A stretch of 35,092 bases of DNA from Phycisphaerales bacterium (GTDB lineage: Bacteria; Planctomycetota; Phycisphaerae; SM23-33). This document shows, one piece after another, positions 1 through 9,009 of the stretch (positions are counted from its first letter, which is position 1; every line of letters starts with the position of its first letter). The notes beneath the pieces are model-generated. The model saw nothing but the letters and a program-made list of their open reading frames with translations, had not been told where the DNA came from and made no database searches. A program made the position numbers and the translations under genes. Location of the stretch: positions 1 to 35,092 of the forward strand of contig JABGPF010000017.1 of NCBI GenBank assembly GCA_018645065.1, given 5' to 3'.

Positions 1-216
1 CGTTGCCGTTACAAAATCTTCGCCGTTGCCGTTCTCTGTGATCTCTGTGGCAAGGCCGTTTGTCGTTGCCGTTGCCGTCCTCTGTGTTCTCGCCGTAAGC
101 CGTAAGTCGTTGCCGTTACAAAATCTTCGCCGTTGCCGTTCTCTGTGATCTCTGTGGCAAGGCCGTTTGTCGTTGCCGTTGCCGTTCTCTGTGCTCTCTG
201 TGGCAAGGCCGTTTGC
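1..216. repeat. Tandem repeat with ~107-bp period, reaching the left window edge; contains three copies of GTTCTCTGTGNTCTCTGTGGCAAGGCCGTTT
   Basis: Positions 1-78 match 108-185 exactly by eye; the core word recurs at about 31-61, 138-168 and 184-214. Confidence 0.9.
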
Positions 217-346
217 CGTTAATAATGGTGACAATGCGTTTGCCCTGTTCATCCAGGGGAATCACATCTTGACGCGGAGCACGACAGGGGCTAGACTTAC
301 TGGCGTTGGGAAAGTGTCCTAACGCTAACATGAAACTGGAAAGACT

Positions 347-1126
347 GTGGCTGGAGAGTTTTCAAAGGATTTCAGGCGTTTTTTCTTTCGCGGTCTTGCC
401 GCGGTGCTTCCTACTGTCCTGACGCTGGCGATTCTTATCTGGGTGCTCAGTTTCATTCACACGTATATCGGGCAATACACCAATCGCGGCGCCCAATGGA
501 TTGTCGTACAGTTTATCTCCTGGATCAAATACGATTCGATGTCCTGGTCAGGCCCGCCTGGTGCGTGGAAATCCGTCGAGCAGGCCTGGGCGGATTATTG
601 GCTGGTTTGGATCGGTTTTGCCCTTGCGTTCGTCGGAATCTATATTTTCGGACGTTTTATCGCCAGTTTCCTCGGACGGGCAGTTTGGCGCCGAGTTGAG
701 CGAGGAATTTTCCGATTACCGATTGTCAAGCAGGTATATCCGCCTGTAAAACAAGTTACCGACCTATTGTTTTCAGATCGAAAGATAGAATTTTCCCGCG
801 TAGTGGCCGTCTCTTATCCCCGTAAAGGCATATGGTCACTAGGCTTAGTCACATCACTGGGAATGAAGGAGCTTCAGGGACCCGATAATGAGATGCTAAC
901 GGTGTTCATTCCTTCAAGTCCCATGCCTGTAACGGGCTATACTGTAACAGTGAGACGTGACGAAGTTGTCGATTTACCGATAAGTATTGATGAAGCCCTC
1001 CGTTTTACTGTAAGTGGAGGCGTCGTACTGCCGATGAATCAAATACTGAAAGACAGCAAACTTCAGGACCAGGCCCCACGCCACGTCCTGAAAGTCCCTG
1101 AAGATAACAAGGAGACAGTAGAGTGA
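347..1126 (+). CDS. DUF502 family membrane protein
   Basis: 259 aa from a GTG start; N-terminal hydrophobic segments (FRGLAAVLPTVLTLAILIWVL) and overall layout typical of DUF502. Confidence 0.8.
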   Translation: MAGEFSKDFRRFFFRGLAAVLPTVLTLAILIWVLSFIHTYIGQYTNRGAQWIVVQFISWIKYDSMSWSGPPGAWKSVEQAWADYWLVWIGFALAFVGIYIFGRFIASFLGRAVWRRVERGIFRLPIVKQVYPPVKQVTDLLFSDRKIEFSRVVAVSYPRKGIWSLGLVTSLGMKELQGPDNEMLTVFIPSSPMPVTGYTVTVRRDEVVDLPISIDEALRFTVSGGVVLPMNQILKDSKLQDQAPRHVLKVPEDNKETVE

Positions 1127-1455
1127 ATATAGTTATTGAAGCACGACACATGGAAGTAACAGACTCGATTCGGGACTACATCGAAACAAAAGCCGAAAAA
1201 TTGCCCAAATACTACGACAACATCCATTCAATCGAAGTTACCCTTGATATGGAAGCCGATCAGCCCATGAGCGAAATCATAGTTCATGGCGGGAAGAAAA
1301 CCACATTTGTGGCAAGCACGAGAAACGAAGACATGTACGCATGCGTAGATCAGAGCTTGCACAAAATCGCCGAACAACTCAGACGCCACAAAGATCGTGT
1401 TCGAGGACATCACGCACCGACGAAAACATCGGGAAACGAACCGACTGAGCTGTAA
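1123..1455 (+). CDS. hpf: Ribosome hibernation promoting factor / RaiA-like
   Basis: 110 aa; MNIVIEARHMEVTDSIRDYIETKAEKLPKYYDNI matches the HPF/YfiA fold; overlaps the upstream stop by 4 nt. Confidence 0.9.
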   Translation: MNIVIEARHMEVTDSIRDYIETKAEKLPKYYDNIHSIEVTLDMEADQPMSEIIVHGGKKTTFVASTRNEDMYACVDQSLHKIAEQLRRHKDRVRGHHAPTKTSGNEPTEL

Positions 1456-1721
1456 AAACAGCAGCGACAGGCACAGATAATTAAATTTCAGCAGCACCCC
1501 CGACGCAAAAAAAAATGTCGGCCTGTCCCGATGGGTCCACACCGTTTTCCAGGACACGGGCGAGCGTTATTTCACCATCTGGAAATTCGCCTTATGCGCT
1601 GGTAAATCCAGCAAATAAACGGTAGACTTATTCTCAAAATCAGTCGGTATGACTGCGATGAACAAAAGTAGTCGCAAACATGGGCGACAATAGCTATTAA
1701 GCAAGCTCCCAGGAGTCAGAT

Positions 1722-2189
1722 ATGAAACTGTCAGACATTATCGTTGAAGAGGCAATCGTAGCCGATCTCAAGGCCACGACCCGCGACGAGGCGATCGACG
1801 AACTCGTAGCCGCAATGGCCGAGTCCGGAGCCATCGCGAAAAGTAAAGTCAAGACCGTCACAGAAGCGATAAGAGCGCGTGAAGCACAAGCTACAACCGG
1901 AATCGGAAAGGGTGTTTCACTACCGCACGCAAAACTCCCGGGTATCAAAAAACCGATCGGAACAATCGGACGATCAAGCGAAGGGATCGATTTCTCCTCA
2001 CTCGACGGGCAACCGGTCTACTCGGTTATACTGCTACTGTCGTCACCAGACTGCCCAGACGAACATTTGCAGGCGATGGAAGCTATCTTCAAACATATAC
2101 AGAGAGATATCTTCCGAAAGTTCCTCAGGCAAAGTGAAACCAAAGCCGCAATCATCGACCTTATACATGAAGCCGACGAACTCGGCTGA
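1722..2189 (+). CDS. ptsN: PTS EIIA domain protein (PtsN/fructose type)
   Basis: 155 aa; EIIA motif TTGIGKGVSLPHAKLPGIKKPIG with the phospho-acceptor His; AGGAG-like RBS upstream. Confidence 0.85.
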   Translation: MKLSDIIVEEAIVADLKATTRDEAIDELVAAMAESGAIAKSKVKTVTEAIRAREAQATTGIGKGVSLPHAKLPGIKKPIGTIGRSSEGIDFSSLDGQPVYSVILLLSSPDCPDEHLQAMEAIFKHIQRDIFRKFLRQSETKAAIIDLIHEADELG

Positions 2190-2210
2190 AAACCATAGAC
2201 CGTATCTATG
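2171..2210 (+). other. Two tandem small hairpins at the ptsN-ptsH junction
   Basis: AGCCGA-CGAAC-TCGGCT (2171-2187) spans the ptsN stop; CATAGA-CCGTA-TCTATG (2194-2210) follows. Confidence 0.6.
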
Positions 2211-2239
2211 CAAGACACGGTGATAATGGAATACAAAAA

Positions 2240-2521
2240 GTGCCAACGGCAGAACAGGAAATCAGCATTGTCAACAAATACGGATTGCATGCCAGACCGG
2301 CGATGCAACTTGTAGAGTTGGCTAATGGATTTGGTAGCAAAATTGAGTTATCTACAAACTCAATTACGGTCGATGGTAAGAGTATAATGTCTGTTATGCG
2401 ACTTGGCGCGGCCAAGGGTACTGTTTTGAAAGTCACCGCCGATGGTGAAGACGCGACCGAAGCGATCAACGCCATCGCGATATTAGTTAACGATGGGTTT
2501 GGCGAAATGGAAGGCGCCTGA
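2240..2521 (+). CDS. ptsH: HPr phosphocarrier protein
   Basis: 93 aa, GTG start; NKYGLHARPA (His15 site) and GKSIMSVMRLGAAKGT (Ser46-type site). Confidence 0.93.
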   Translation: MPTAEQEISIVNKYGLHARPAMQLVELANGFGSKIELSTNSITVDGKSIMSVMRLGAAKGTVLKVTADGEDATEAINAIAILVNDGFGEMEGA

Positions 2522-4266
2522 TGAAAACTAAGGAAGGCATAGGGGTTTCTCCGGGTGTTGCGATCGCTCCGGCGGCTATCGTTGACGCTGAAGAATTCGA
2601 TATCCCCGAACGACATGTCGCCCCGGAATTATCAGGAAGGGAAATAAACAGGCTCGAAAAAGCCGTCGAAATCTCGCAAAACGAAATCCTCGATCTCAGA
2701 AAAAGCACCAGCGAACAAATCGGTAAGGAAATCGCGTCGATCTTCGATTTCCATCTCGGACTGCTGAAAGACACAACGCTACTCAAAAAATTCACTGACG
2801 CAATCAACGATGATCACGTCACCAGCGAATACGCAGTCGCCGCTGTGCTCAGAGCATACGCCAAAGAATTCCTCGACATGCCCCAGTATCTCGCAGATCG
2901 AGTGAAAGACGTTTACGATATCGAAAAACGACTGCTGAGAAATCTAGTCGGGCAAAGCAGACAAGCGCTCAAGCATCTCGAAAGCGACAGGATACTTCTG
3001 GCCCACGACCTGACGCCAAGCCAAACCGCAGGGATGGACAGGGAGCACGTCCTGGGACTCGCCATCGACGCAGGCGGACAAACCAGCCACACCGCTATCG
3101 TCGCAAAAGCCCTCGGAATACCCGCAGTTGTAGGCCTTAATAGTGTCACGGGTGAAGCAACCGCCGGTGATATGGTTATCATAGACGGGCATCGCGGAAC
3201 GGTCATTATTGACCCGGACGAAAAAACACTCGCACATTATCGGGTCCTGGCCAAACAGCAAGTCGAGTTCATACACTCGCTGGACTCGCTGAAAGACCTA
3301 CCGGCGGTAACGCTCGACGGACACGAAATCAACCTGCTGGGCAACATCGAATTCCCCGCAGAAGCCGCCTCAGTAATAAACAAAGGCGGAACAGGAATCG
3401 GACTCTATAGAACCGAATTCCTATACCTCGGCGCAGAATCAGAACCTACCGAAGAAGATCACTACAACGCTTACAAGGAAGTGATCGACCTGTGCAAGGG
3501 CAGGCCCATCGTCGTCAGAACTCTCGACCTGGGAGCCGACAAACAAACCCAAAGCCGGGCCAGAACACCAGAACGAAACCCGTTCCTGGGCTGCAGATCA
3601 ATTCGATTCTGCCTGCAGGAACTTCCAATGTTCAAAACCCAGATCAGGGCGCTGCTGCGGGCAAGCGTAGACGCCGACGTCAGGATGATGTTCCCGCTGA
3701 TAACAAACCTCAGGGAGCTCAGGCAGGCAAAGGCGATCGTACGCGATGTGGCTGAAGATCTGGAAGAAGACGGAATAGAGCATCGTCACGATATCCCGCT
3801 GGGAATGATGATAGAGACCCCCTCGGCGGCGCTGCAGTGCAATGCGTTCGCCCAGGAAGTCGACTTCTTCTCAATAGGCACAAACGATCTGATCCAGTAC
3901 ACCCTGGCTGTAGATAGAGCAAATGAAAAGGTGGCGCCGCTGTTCACCGCGGCCCATCCGGCGATTCTCAGACTCATCAAAGAAGTAATTCGCGCCGGAC
4001 AACGCTACGAAGTGCCCGTAAGCCTCTGCGGAGAAATGGGAGGCGACGTCGTGTTCACCATGCTCCTTATGGGCCTGGGGGTCACCACTTTTTCATGCAC
4101 TCCGCCAGCGATACCAGAAATAAAACAACTGATCCGATCAGTAACAATGGAACAAGCCGCAAAAGTCGCCAGACGCGTGATGACTTTTGACGGTGATCAG
4201 GAAATCCTGAATTACATCCGAGTGGCCACCAGAAAGGTGCTGCCGGATGCTTACACGAATTTTTAG
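2521..4266 (+). CDS. ptsI: Phosphoenolpyruvate-protein phosphotransferase (PTS enzyme I)
   Basis: 581 aa; GGQTSHTAIVAKALGIPAVVG (His site), FSIGTNDLIQYTLAVDR, SLCGEMGGD. Confidence 0.96.
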   Translation: MKTKEGIGVSPGVAIAPAAIVDAEEFDIPERHVAPELSGREINRLEKAVEISQNEILDLRKSTSEQIGKEIASIFDFHLGLLKDTTLLKKFTDAINDDHVTSEYAVAAVLRAYAKEFLDMPQYLADRVKDVYDIEKRLLRNLVGQSRQALKHLESDRILLAHDLTPSQTAGMDREHVLGLAIDAGGQTSHTAIVAKALGIPAVVGLNSVTGEATAGDMVIIDGHRGTVIIDPDEKTLAHYRVLAKQQVEFIHSLDSLKDLPAVTLDGHEINLLGNIEFPAEAASVINKGGTGIGLYRTEFLYLGAESEPTEEDHYNAYKEVIDLCKGRPIVVRTLDLGADKQTQSRARTPERNPFLGCRSIRFCLQELPMFKTQIRALLRASVDADVRMMFPLITNLRELRQAKAIVRDVAEDLEEDGIEHRHDIPLGMMIETPSAALQCNAFAQEVDFFSIGTNDLIQYTLAVDRANEKVAPLFTAAHPAILRLIKEVIRAGQRYEVPVSLCGEMGGDVVFTMLLMGLGVTTFSCTPPAIPEIKQLIRSVTMEQAAKVARRVMTFDGDQEILNYIRVATRKVLPDAYTNF

Positions 4267-5056
4267 CGACTTGCACGCCGCGTCGCGTAATACGCGGCAG
4301 CAAGAGCAAAACAGAAAGGACGGCCGAGCATTGCCGCAACGTTGGGCAATGTGGATGGCAGTGTCCGGAGACCTGAGGTTCGCCTCGCATCATGACATGA
4401 TGCGAGTGATCGAACGCACGCTTCTCCGTGCAAAACTGCCGCTGAAATACAGCCAGGGCTTCAGTCCCAGAGCGATTATTTCGTTGGCGTTCCCACGACC
4501 CGTGGGCGTTGCGACGCATCGCGATCTATTGGTGATTTCCCTGGACGCGGATTTGGTGCGCCAAGATTTACTGGACGCAGCCAATCGATGCAGCCCCGTC
4601 GGACTCAGCTTTTCAGACGCTATCCCGCTGGAAGGCAAGACCACTCCCCAGCCGATCGAATGCACATTCCAACTGACCGTCCCACCGGACAAAATCGACG
4701 CAGTCAAGCGAGCAGTCGAGCATTTCTTATCGCAGGAAACCTACACCATCACTCGCACAAAACCGCCTAAGCGACGCAAACGATACGCACCAGGCCAGAC
4801 AAGCGAACCGGTGACCAGAACCCTCGATTTGAAGCTCCTGATCGACAACGTCCAATTAAACGACAATACACTATCCTGGCGCCAGAAACCTCATCAGACC
4901 AGATGGGCCAAGCCCATCGAAGCGATCGCAGCATTCCGGCTCGATCCGACGAGCGATATGGCCCTGGCGACACGAACGTCGCTGGTGTTCCAGGATCTAA
5001 ATGAATATACGGGCCAGGCGGACGATAAAATCGACCGCGAGCCCAACACAACATAA
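4247..5056 (+). CDS. DUF2344 / TIGR03936 radical-SAM-associated domain protein
   Basis: MAVSGDLRFASHHDMMRVIERTLLRAKLPLKYSQGFSPRAIISLAFPRPVGVAT is characteristic; directly upstream of RNase E/G. Start codon uncertain (ORF start overlaps ptsI by 20 nt). Confidence 0.8.
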   Translation: MLTRIFSDLHAASRNTRQQEQNRKDGRALPQRWAMWMAVSGDLRFASHHDMMRVIERTLLRAKLPLKYSQGFSPRAIISLAFPRPVGVATHRDLLVISLDADLVRQDLLDAANRCSPVGLSFSDAIPLEGKTTPQPIECTFQLTVPPDKIDAVKRAVEHFLSQETYTITRTKPPKRRKRYAPGQTSEPVTRTLDLKLLIDNVQLNDNTLSWRQKPHQTRWAKPIEAIAAFRLDPTSDMALATRTSLVFQDLNEYTGQADDKIDREPNTT

Positions 5057-5090
5057 CGACGCAAGTTAACTGAAAGCGAGTTGCAGCATT

Positions 5091-7496
5091 ATGGCAAGAC
5101 AAATGCTCATCAACAGCCTAACCGGACAAGAGTGCCGGATCGTGACACAAAACGACAGTGTCATGGAAGAACTCTACGTAGAACGAGCCTCAAACGCCTC
5201 GCGGGTAGGCAACATCTACAAGGGACGAGTGACCAACATTGAACCGTCGATCCAGGCGGCGTTCATCGACTTCGGACTGTACAAAAACGGATTCCTGCAC
5301 ATCTCCGATCTGACCAGCGAGTACTTTCCAAAGGGTAAAGGAAAGGTCTCAGGCGGTGAAGGCGTGGGGCGAAAAACCGCGCACAGAGACAGGCCCCCTA
5401 TCCAGGAATGCCTCAAACGCGGTCAGGAAGTCGTCGTGCAGATGACCAAGGAAGGCATCGGGACCAAAGGCCCGACGATGACCACCTACCTTTCCATACC
5501 CGGACGACTGCTGGTGATGATGCCCGGCATGAAACGCCTGGGCGTATCGAGAAAAGTCGAAGACGACGAAATCCGCGCAAAAGCCAAGGAAGCACTATCG
5601 CAACTTAAGCTACCGACGGACATGGGCTTCATCGTGAGAACCGCTGGGGTCGACAGGCCCAAACGCGAAATGCAGCGCGACTTGAACTATCTGCTGCGAT
5701 TGTGGAAGTCGACCAGCAAACTGATCAAAACTGAAAAGGCTCCGGTCGAAATCTACCGCGAGTCGGACCTGATCATCAGGACGCTGCGCGACGCTTACGA
5801 CACTGATATTTCGCGCATAGTTTGCGACAACGCCGAAGTGGCGGTTAAAGTTCGCGACTTCCTGAAAGTGGCGACTCCGCGCACGAAAACTAAAATCGAA
5901 GTATACACCGGCTCGGGCGGGCTCTTCCATGATATGGGGCTCGACGAGGAGATCGACAAGATCAACGCGCGGCGCGTGGAGTTGCCCTCGGGCGGTTCGC
6001 TGGTCATCGACCCGACAGAAGCGCTGGTGGCGATCGACGTAAACTCAGGCAGATCACGCGGACACAGCGACGCCGAAGCCACCGCGTTGAACACAAATCT
6101 CGAAGCGGCTCGCGCAATCGGAAGACAAATGCGAATGCGAGATCTGGGCGGGCTGGTCGTCATGGATTTCATCGACATGCGATCCGAGAAGAACCGCCGC
6201 GCCGTCGAGAAGGAACTGAAAGACGTGATGAAAGGCGATCGGGCCAAGAGTCGCGTTCTGCGTATCAACAGCTTCGGTATCCTGCAGATGACCAGGCAGC
6301 GGCTCGGACCACCGCTGAAGAACAGCTACTACAATAGCTGCCCGCATTGCGACGGGCTGGGGATGGTGAAATCCGATGAATCCCAGGCTCTGGTGGCTAT
6401 GCGGCTTTTGGCCCAGGCGTCGGGCAATCCCGACATCTCTAAAATCAACATCGTCTGCCCACCGCCAGTTGCCCACTACCTGAACAACTCACAGCGCAAA
6501 GATATAATCCTGATCGAGGAGCAGACGAAGAAACGGATTATAATCACCGCCGACAGCGATATGACCGGCGACGATGTGCGACTCGAATGCACAAACGCCA
6601 GGGGCTCGAAAGTAGCTAGCGAGGGCAAGCACAATCGCAAGAAGTTGAACACAGTCTCTCTCGATTCTTACCTCAACCAAAAGCCCGGTGAAACGGATCT
6701 TACCGACGAACTGGAAGAAAGCAAACCGGACAAGCCGAAAAAATCACGCAGGCGCAGAAGATCGAAATCATCGAAAAAGACCGAAGAGCAGGCTGATGCG
6801 GTCGAGACCAAAACCGACGAAGAGGCGAGCGATCAGCCCGAAGAAAAAACCGACGAGCAGCCTGAAAAACCCGCAAAATCCTCCAGGCGTCGACGACGGT
6901 CGGGAGCAAAACAAACCTCCAAAAAGACGGGCGACGAAGAGGCGAGCGACGAGAAAACCGAGGAAAAGTCCGAAGAGAAAACTGACGAGAAAACCGGTGA
7001 TGCGCCTGAAAAACCCGCTAAGCCCTCGCGACGCAGACGGCGTTCGGGTTCGAAACGAACGTCCGAAAAGACAGGCTCCGAAGACACGAACGGCGAGAAA
7101 ACCGAGGAAAAGTCCGAGGAGAAAACCGACGAGAAAACCGGCGATACGTCTGAAAAACCCGCTAAGCCCTCGCGACGTCGACGGCGATCGAGTTCGAAAC
7201 GAACCTCTGAAAAGAAGGACACCGACGACAAAGCAAAAAGCGAATCCGAGGATAAAGACAAGGGCGAAAAAGACGCCGCCAAGAAACCCCCTAGGAAAAA
7301 GGCAGCCAAACGCGCCAAGAAGAGCGCATCAGCCAAACCGGACAAGACCACACGAAGCATCGACGACGACCAGCCAATAGTTACACCGCCCTCGAAGCTT
7401 CGCGAAGAATTTGAAGCAGAGATACTGAAAGCACAAAAGGACAAACCGCCGAAAAAAACACTGCTCGAAGCAATGGGCTTCGACGACGGTGAATAA
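5091..7496 (+). CDS. Ribonuclease E/G family protein with long charged C-terminal tail
   Basis: S1 region, ALVAIDVNSGRSRG, DLGGLVVMDFIDMRSEKNRRAVEKELK, zinc-link CPHCDGLG, then a Lys/Glu/Arg-rich tail. Confidence 0.95.
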   Translation: MARQMLINSLTGQECRIVTQNDSVMEELYVERASNASRVGNIYKGRVTNIEPSIQAAFIDFGLYKNGFLHISDLTSEYFPKGKGKVSGGEGVGRKTAHRDRPPIQECLKRGQEVVVQMTKEGIGTKGPTMTTYLSIPGRLLVMMPGMKRLGVSRKVEDDEIRAKAKEALSQLKLPTDMGFIVRTAGVDRPKREMQRDLNYLLRLWKSTSKLIKTEKAPVEIYRESDLIIRTLRDAYDTDISRIVCDNAEVAVKVRDFLKVATPRTKTKIEVYTGSGGLFHDMGLDEEIDKINARRVELPSGGSLVIDPTEALVAIDVNSGRSRGHSDAEATALNTNLEAARAIGRQMRMRDLGGLVVMDFIDMRSEKNRRAVEKELKDVMKGDRAKSRVLRINSFGILQMTRQRLGPPLKNSYYNSCPHCDGLGMVKSDESQALVAMRLLAQASGNPDISKINIVCPPPVAHYLNNSQRKDIILIEEQTKKRIIITADSDMTGDDVRLECTNARGSKVASEGKHNRKKLNTVSLDSYLNQKPGETDLTDELEESKPDKPKKSRRRRRSKSSKKTEEQADAVETKTDEEASDQPEEKTDEQPEKPAKSSRRRRRSGAKQTSKKTGDEEASDEKTEEKSEEKTDEKTGDAPEKPAKPSRRRRRSGSKRTSEKTGSEDTNGEKTEEKSEEKTDEKTGDTSEKPAKPSRRRRRSSSKRTSEKKDTDDKAKSESEDKDKGEKDAAKKPPRKKAAKRAKKSASAKPDKTTRSIDDDQPIVTPPSKLREEFEAEILKAQKDKPPKKTLLEAMGFDDGE
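6861..7275 (+). repeat. In-frame 144-bp (48-aa) tandem repeat within the RNase E/G tail, just under 3 copies
   Basis: Units start at 6861, 7005 and 7149: PEKPAKSSRRRRRSGAKQTS..., PEKPAKPSRRRRRSGSKRTS..., SEKPAKPSRRRRRSSSKRTS... Confidence 0.9.
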
Positions 7497-7516
7497 TCGC
7501 CCCTGGCCTCTGGATG

Positions 7517-8386
7517 CTATCGGATGCAGTAGTCGATCAGACGGGCGATTTCGCTGCGAAGTTCACCGCGGTGTACGATTCGATCGATAAATCCGTGTTC
7601 CAGCAGGAACTCGGCCCGTTGGAATCCCTCTGGTAATTCGCTTTTGATGGTGTTGGCGATTACTCGCTGACCTGCAAAACCGATCAGGGCTTTGGGCTCG
7701 GCGATTATCACATCGCCCAGCATCGCGAAACTCGCGGTCGTACCGCCGGTCGTAGGATCGCTCAGGACGGAGATGAACAGCCCGCCTGAGTTATCGTAAC
7801 GGGCCAGCGCCGACGATGTTTTCGCCATTTGCATCAGGCTCAGGGCGCCCTCGTGCATTCTTGCTCCACCGGAAACGCAGATGATAACCAGGGGCAGTTT
7901 CTCGTCGGTTGCAAATTCGATAATCGACGTTAGCTTCTCACCAACAACCGAACCGAGCGAGCCCATCAACCAGTCACCGTCCATTACGCCCAGGGCTACG
8001 CGGCGTCCTTTGATGTAGGCTACGCCCGTGCGAACGGCTTCGAGCTGCCCGGTTTTGGCCTGCTCAGCCGCTATGCGATCAGCAAGTTTTTTACCGTTCC
8101 AGGTGAATTTAAGCGGATCGGCGGGAGCCAGGTTCCCGAACATTTCCTCGAAGCTGTCCGGATCGGTGAGTTGCAGTATCCTTCTCTCACCGTTCAGGCG
8201 AAAGTGATGCTCACACTCTGGGCACACTTCCTGATTCTCAGCGACTGTTTTGCGATACAGCATCTCCTCACACACTGGGCATCTCAGCCACAGACCGTCG
8301 GGGATGTCTCGCTTCTCACGCATCGCCGGACCGGCAAAACCGGAGGAATCGTAAGGATTAGTTGTTTCAGAATCTGGTTGGGACAT
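7517..8386 (-). CDS. accD: Acetyl-CoA carboxylase carboxyltransferase subunit beta
   Basis: Zinc ribbon CPVCEEMLYRKTVAENQEVCPECEHHF; GGARMHEGALSLMQMAKTSSAL; GFAGQRVI. Start chosen at MSQPDSE (ATG at 8386). Confidence 0.95.
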   Translation of the reverse strand: MSQPDSETTNPYDSSGFAGPAMREKRDIPDGLWLRCPVCEEMLYRKTVAENQEVCPECEHHFRLNGERRILQLTDPDSFEEMFGNLAPADPLKFTWNGKKLADRIAAEQAKTGQLEAVRTGVAYIKGRRVALGVMDGDWLMGSLGSVVGEKLTSIIEFATDEKLPLVIICVSGGARMHEGALSLMQMAKTSSALARYDNSGGLFISVLSDPTTGGTTASFAMLGDVIIAEPKALIGFAGQRVIANTIKSELPEGFQRAEFLLEHGFIDRIVHRGELRSEIARLIDYCIR

Positions 8387-8393
8387 ATCAGCC

Positions 8394-9005
8394 TCACAAA
8401 GACAGCGAATCCATTTCGTAACTTCCCCATGTGAACTCACTGTCCACATGCGCCCATATCTGCTCGACCGGGTCGTTTGTCACCATGCATCGCAGCAGTC
8501 CGACCGCCACCGGGCGCAACACGAGCATCGCGGGGCCCTCTTTGTGGCGTTTGAGTATATTTTTAATCGCAGCGCGAAGGCGTTGCTGCGCTTCGTCGAG
8601 AGTCTCACCGCCCGGTGGGCGCACGCTCGAAGGCGAATCGATCCACTGGCGAACCAACTTGGGCTGGCGACGTTTCAGCTCTTCACGCGTCAGGCCCTGC
8701 CACAAACCGTAATCCAATTCGTGAAGGTCCGGATCGGTGCGAACTTTCGCTCCAATCGCCTCGGCGACCAGATCGGCGGTCTGACGCTCGGACTCACTAT
8801 CGCAAGCGTAAACCGAGCATACGCCCGAACCGCAGGCTGCAAGCTCATCAGCCACTTGCGACACCGCCACCGCGCCGTCGTCAGTCAGCGGAGCGCCTGG
8901 AAGCGATTCGATACGATCCTGGACCTCCCAGATAGTCTGCCCGGTCTGGACCACAAACAGCTTCAATATCTTACTTTTATTGCTTACGTTCAATTCGTGC
9001 CTCAA
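8394..9005 (-). CDS. Histidine phosphatase / phosphoglycerate-mutase fold protein, apparently catalytically degenerate
   Basis: Fold signature (LHELDYGLWQGLTREEL, RPPGGETLDEAQQRLRAAI) but RHGET is replaced by QTGQT and the C-terminal SHGG-type motif by RPVAV. Confidence 0.8.
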   Translation of the reverse strand: MRHELNVSNKSKILKLFVVQTGQTIWEVQDRIESLPGAPLTDDGAVAVSQVADELAACGSGVCSVYACDSESERQTADLVAEAIGAKVRTDPDLHELDYGLWQGLTREELKRRQPKLVRQWIDSPSSVRPPGGETLDEAQQRLRAAIKNILKRHKEGPAMLVLRPVAVGLLRCMVTNDPVEQIWAHVDSEFTWGSYEMDSLSL

Positions 9006-9009
9006 TTAC

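Noticed and set aside
1-216. Possible CRISPR array at the left edge
   Set aside because: The repeated block is 78 bp or more with 107-bp period, spacer-like segments are made of the same simple words, and there are no cas genes.
9-331. Two short - strand ORFs across the left-edge tandem repeat
   Set aside because: Their sequences are translations of the repeat (PQRSQRTATAKIL duplicated); no evidence of coding.
1491-1523. CCGAC(GCAAAAAAAAAT)GTCGG structure in the hpf-ptsN gap as a terminator
   Set aside because: Stem is only 5 bp and the A-run is in the loop rather than a T-tract after the stem.
6688-7380. 230-aa ORF in another + frame inside the RNase E/G tail, and a 203-aa antisense ORF (6833-7444)
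   Set aside because: Both are low-complexity shadow ORFs produced by the GAA/AAA/CGA-rich tandem repeat; the rne frame has the conserved domain and zinc-link motif.
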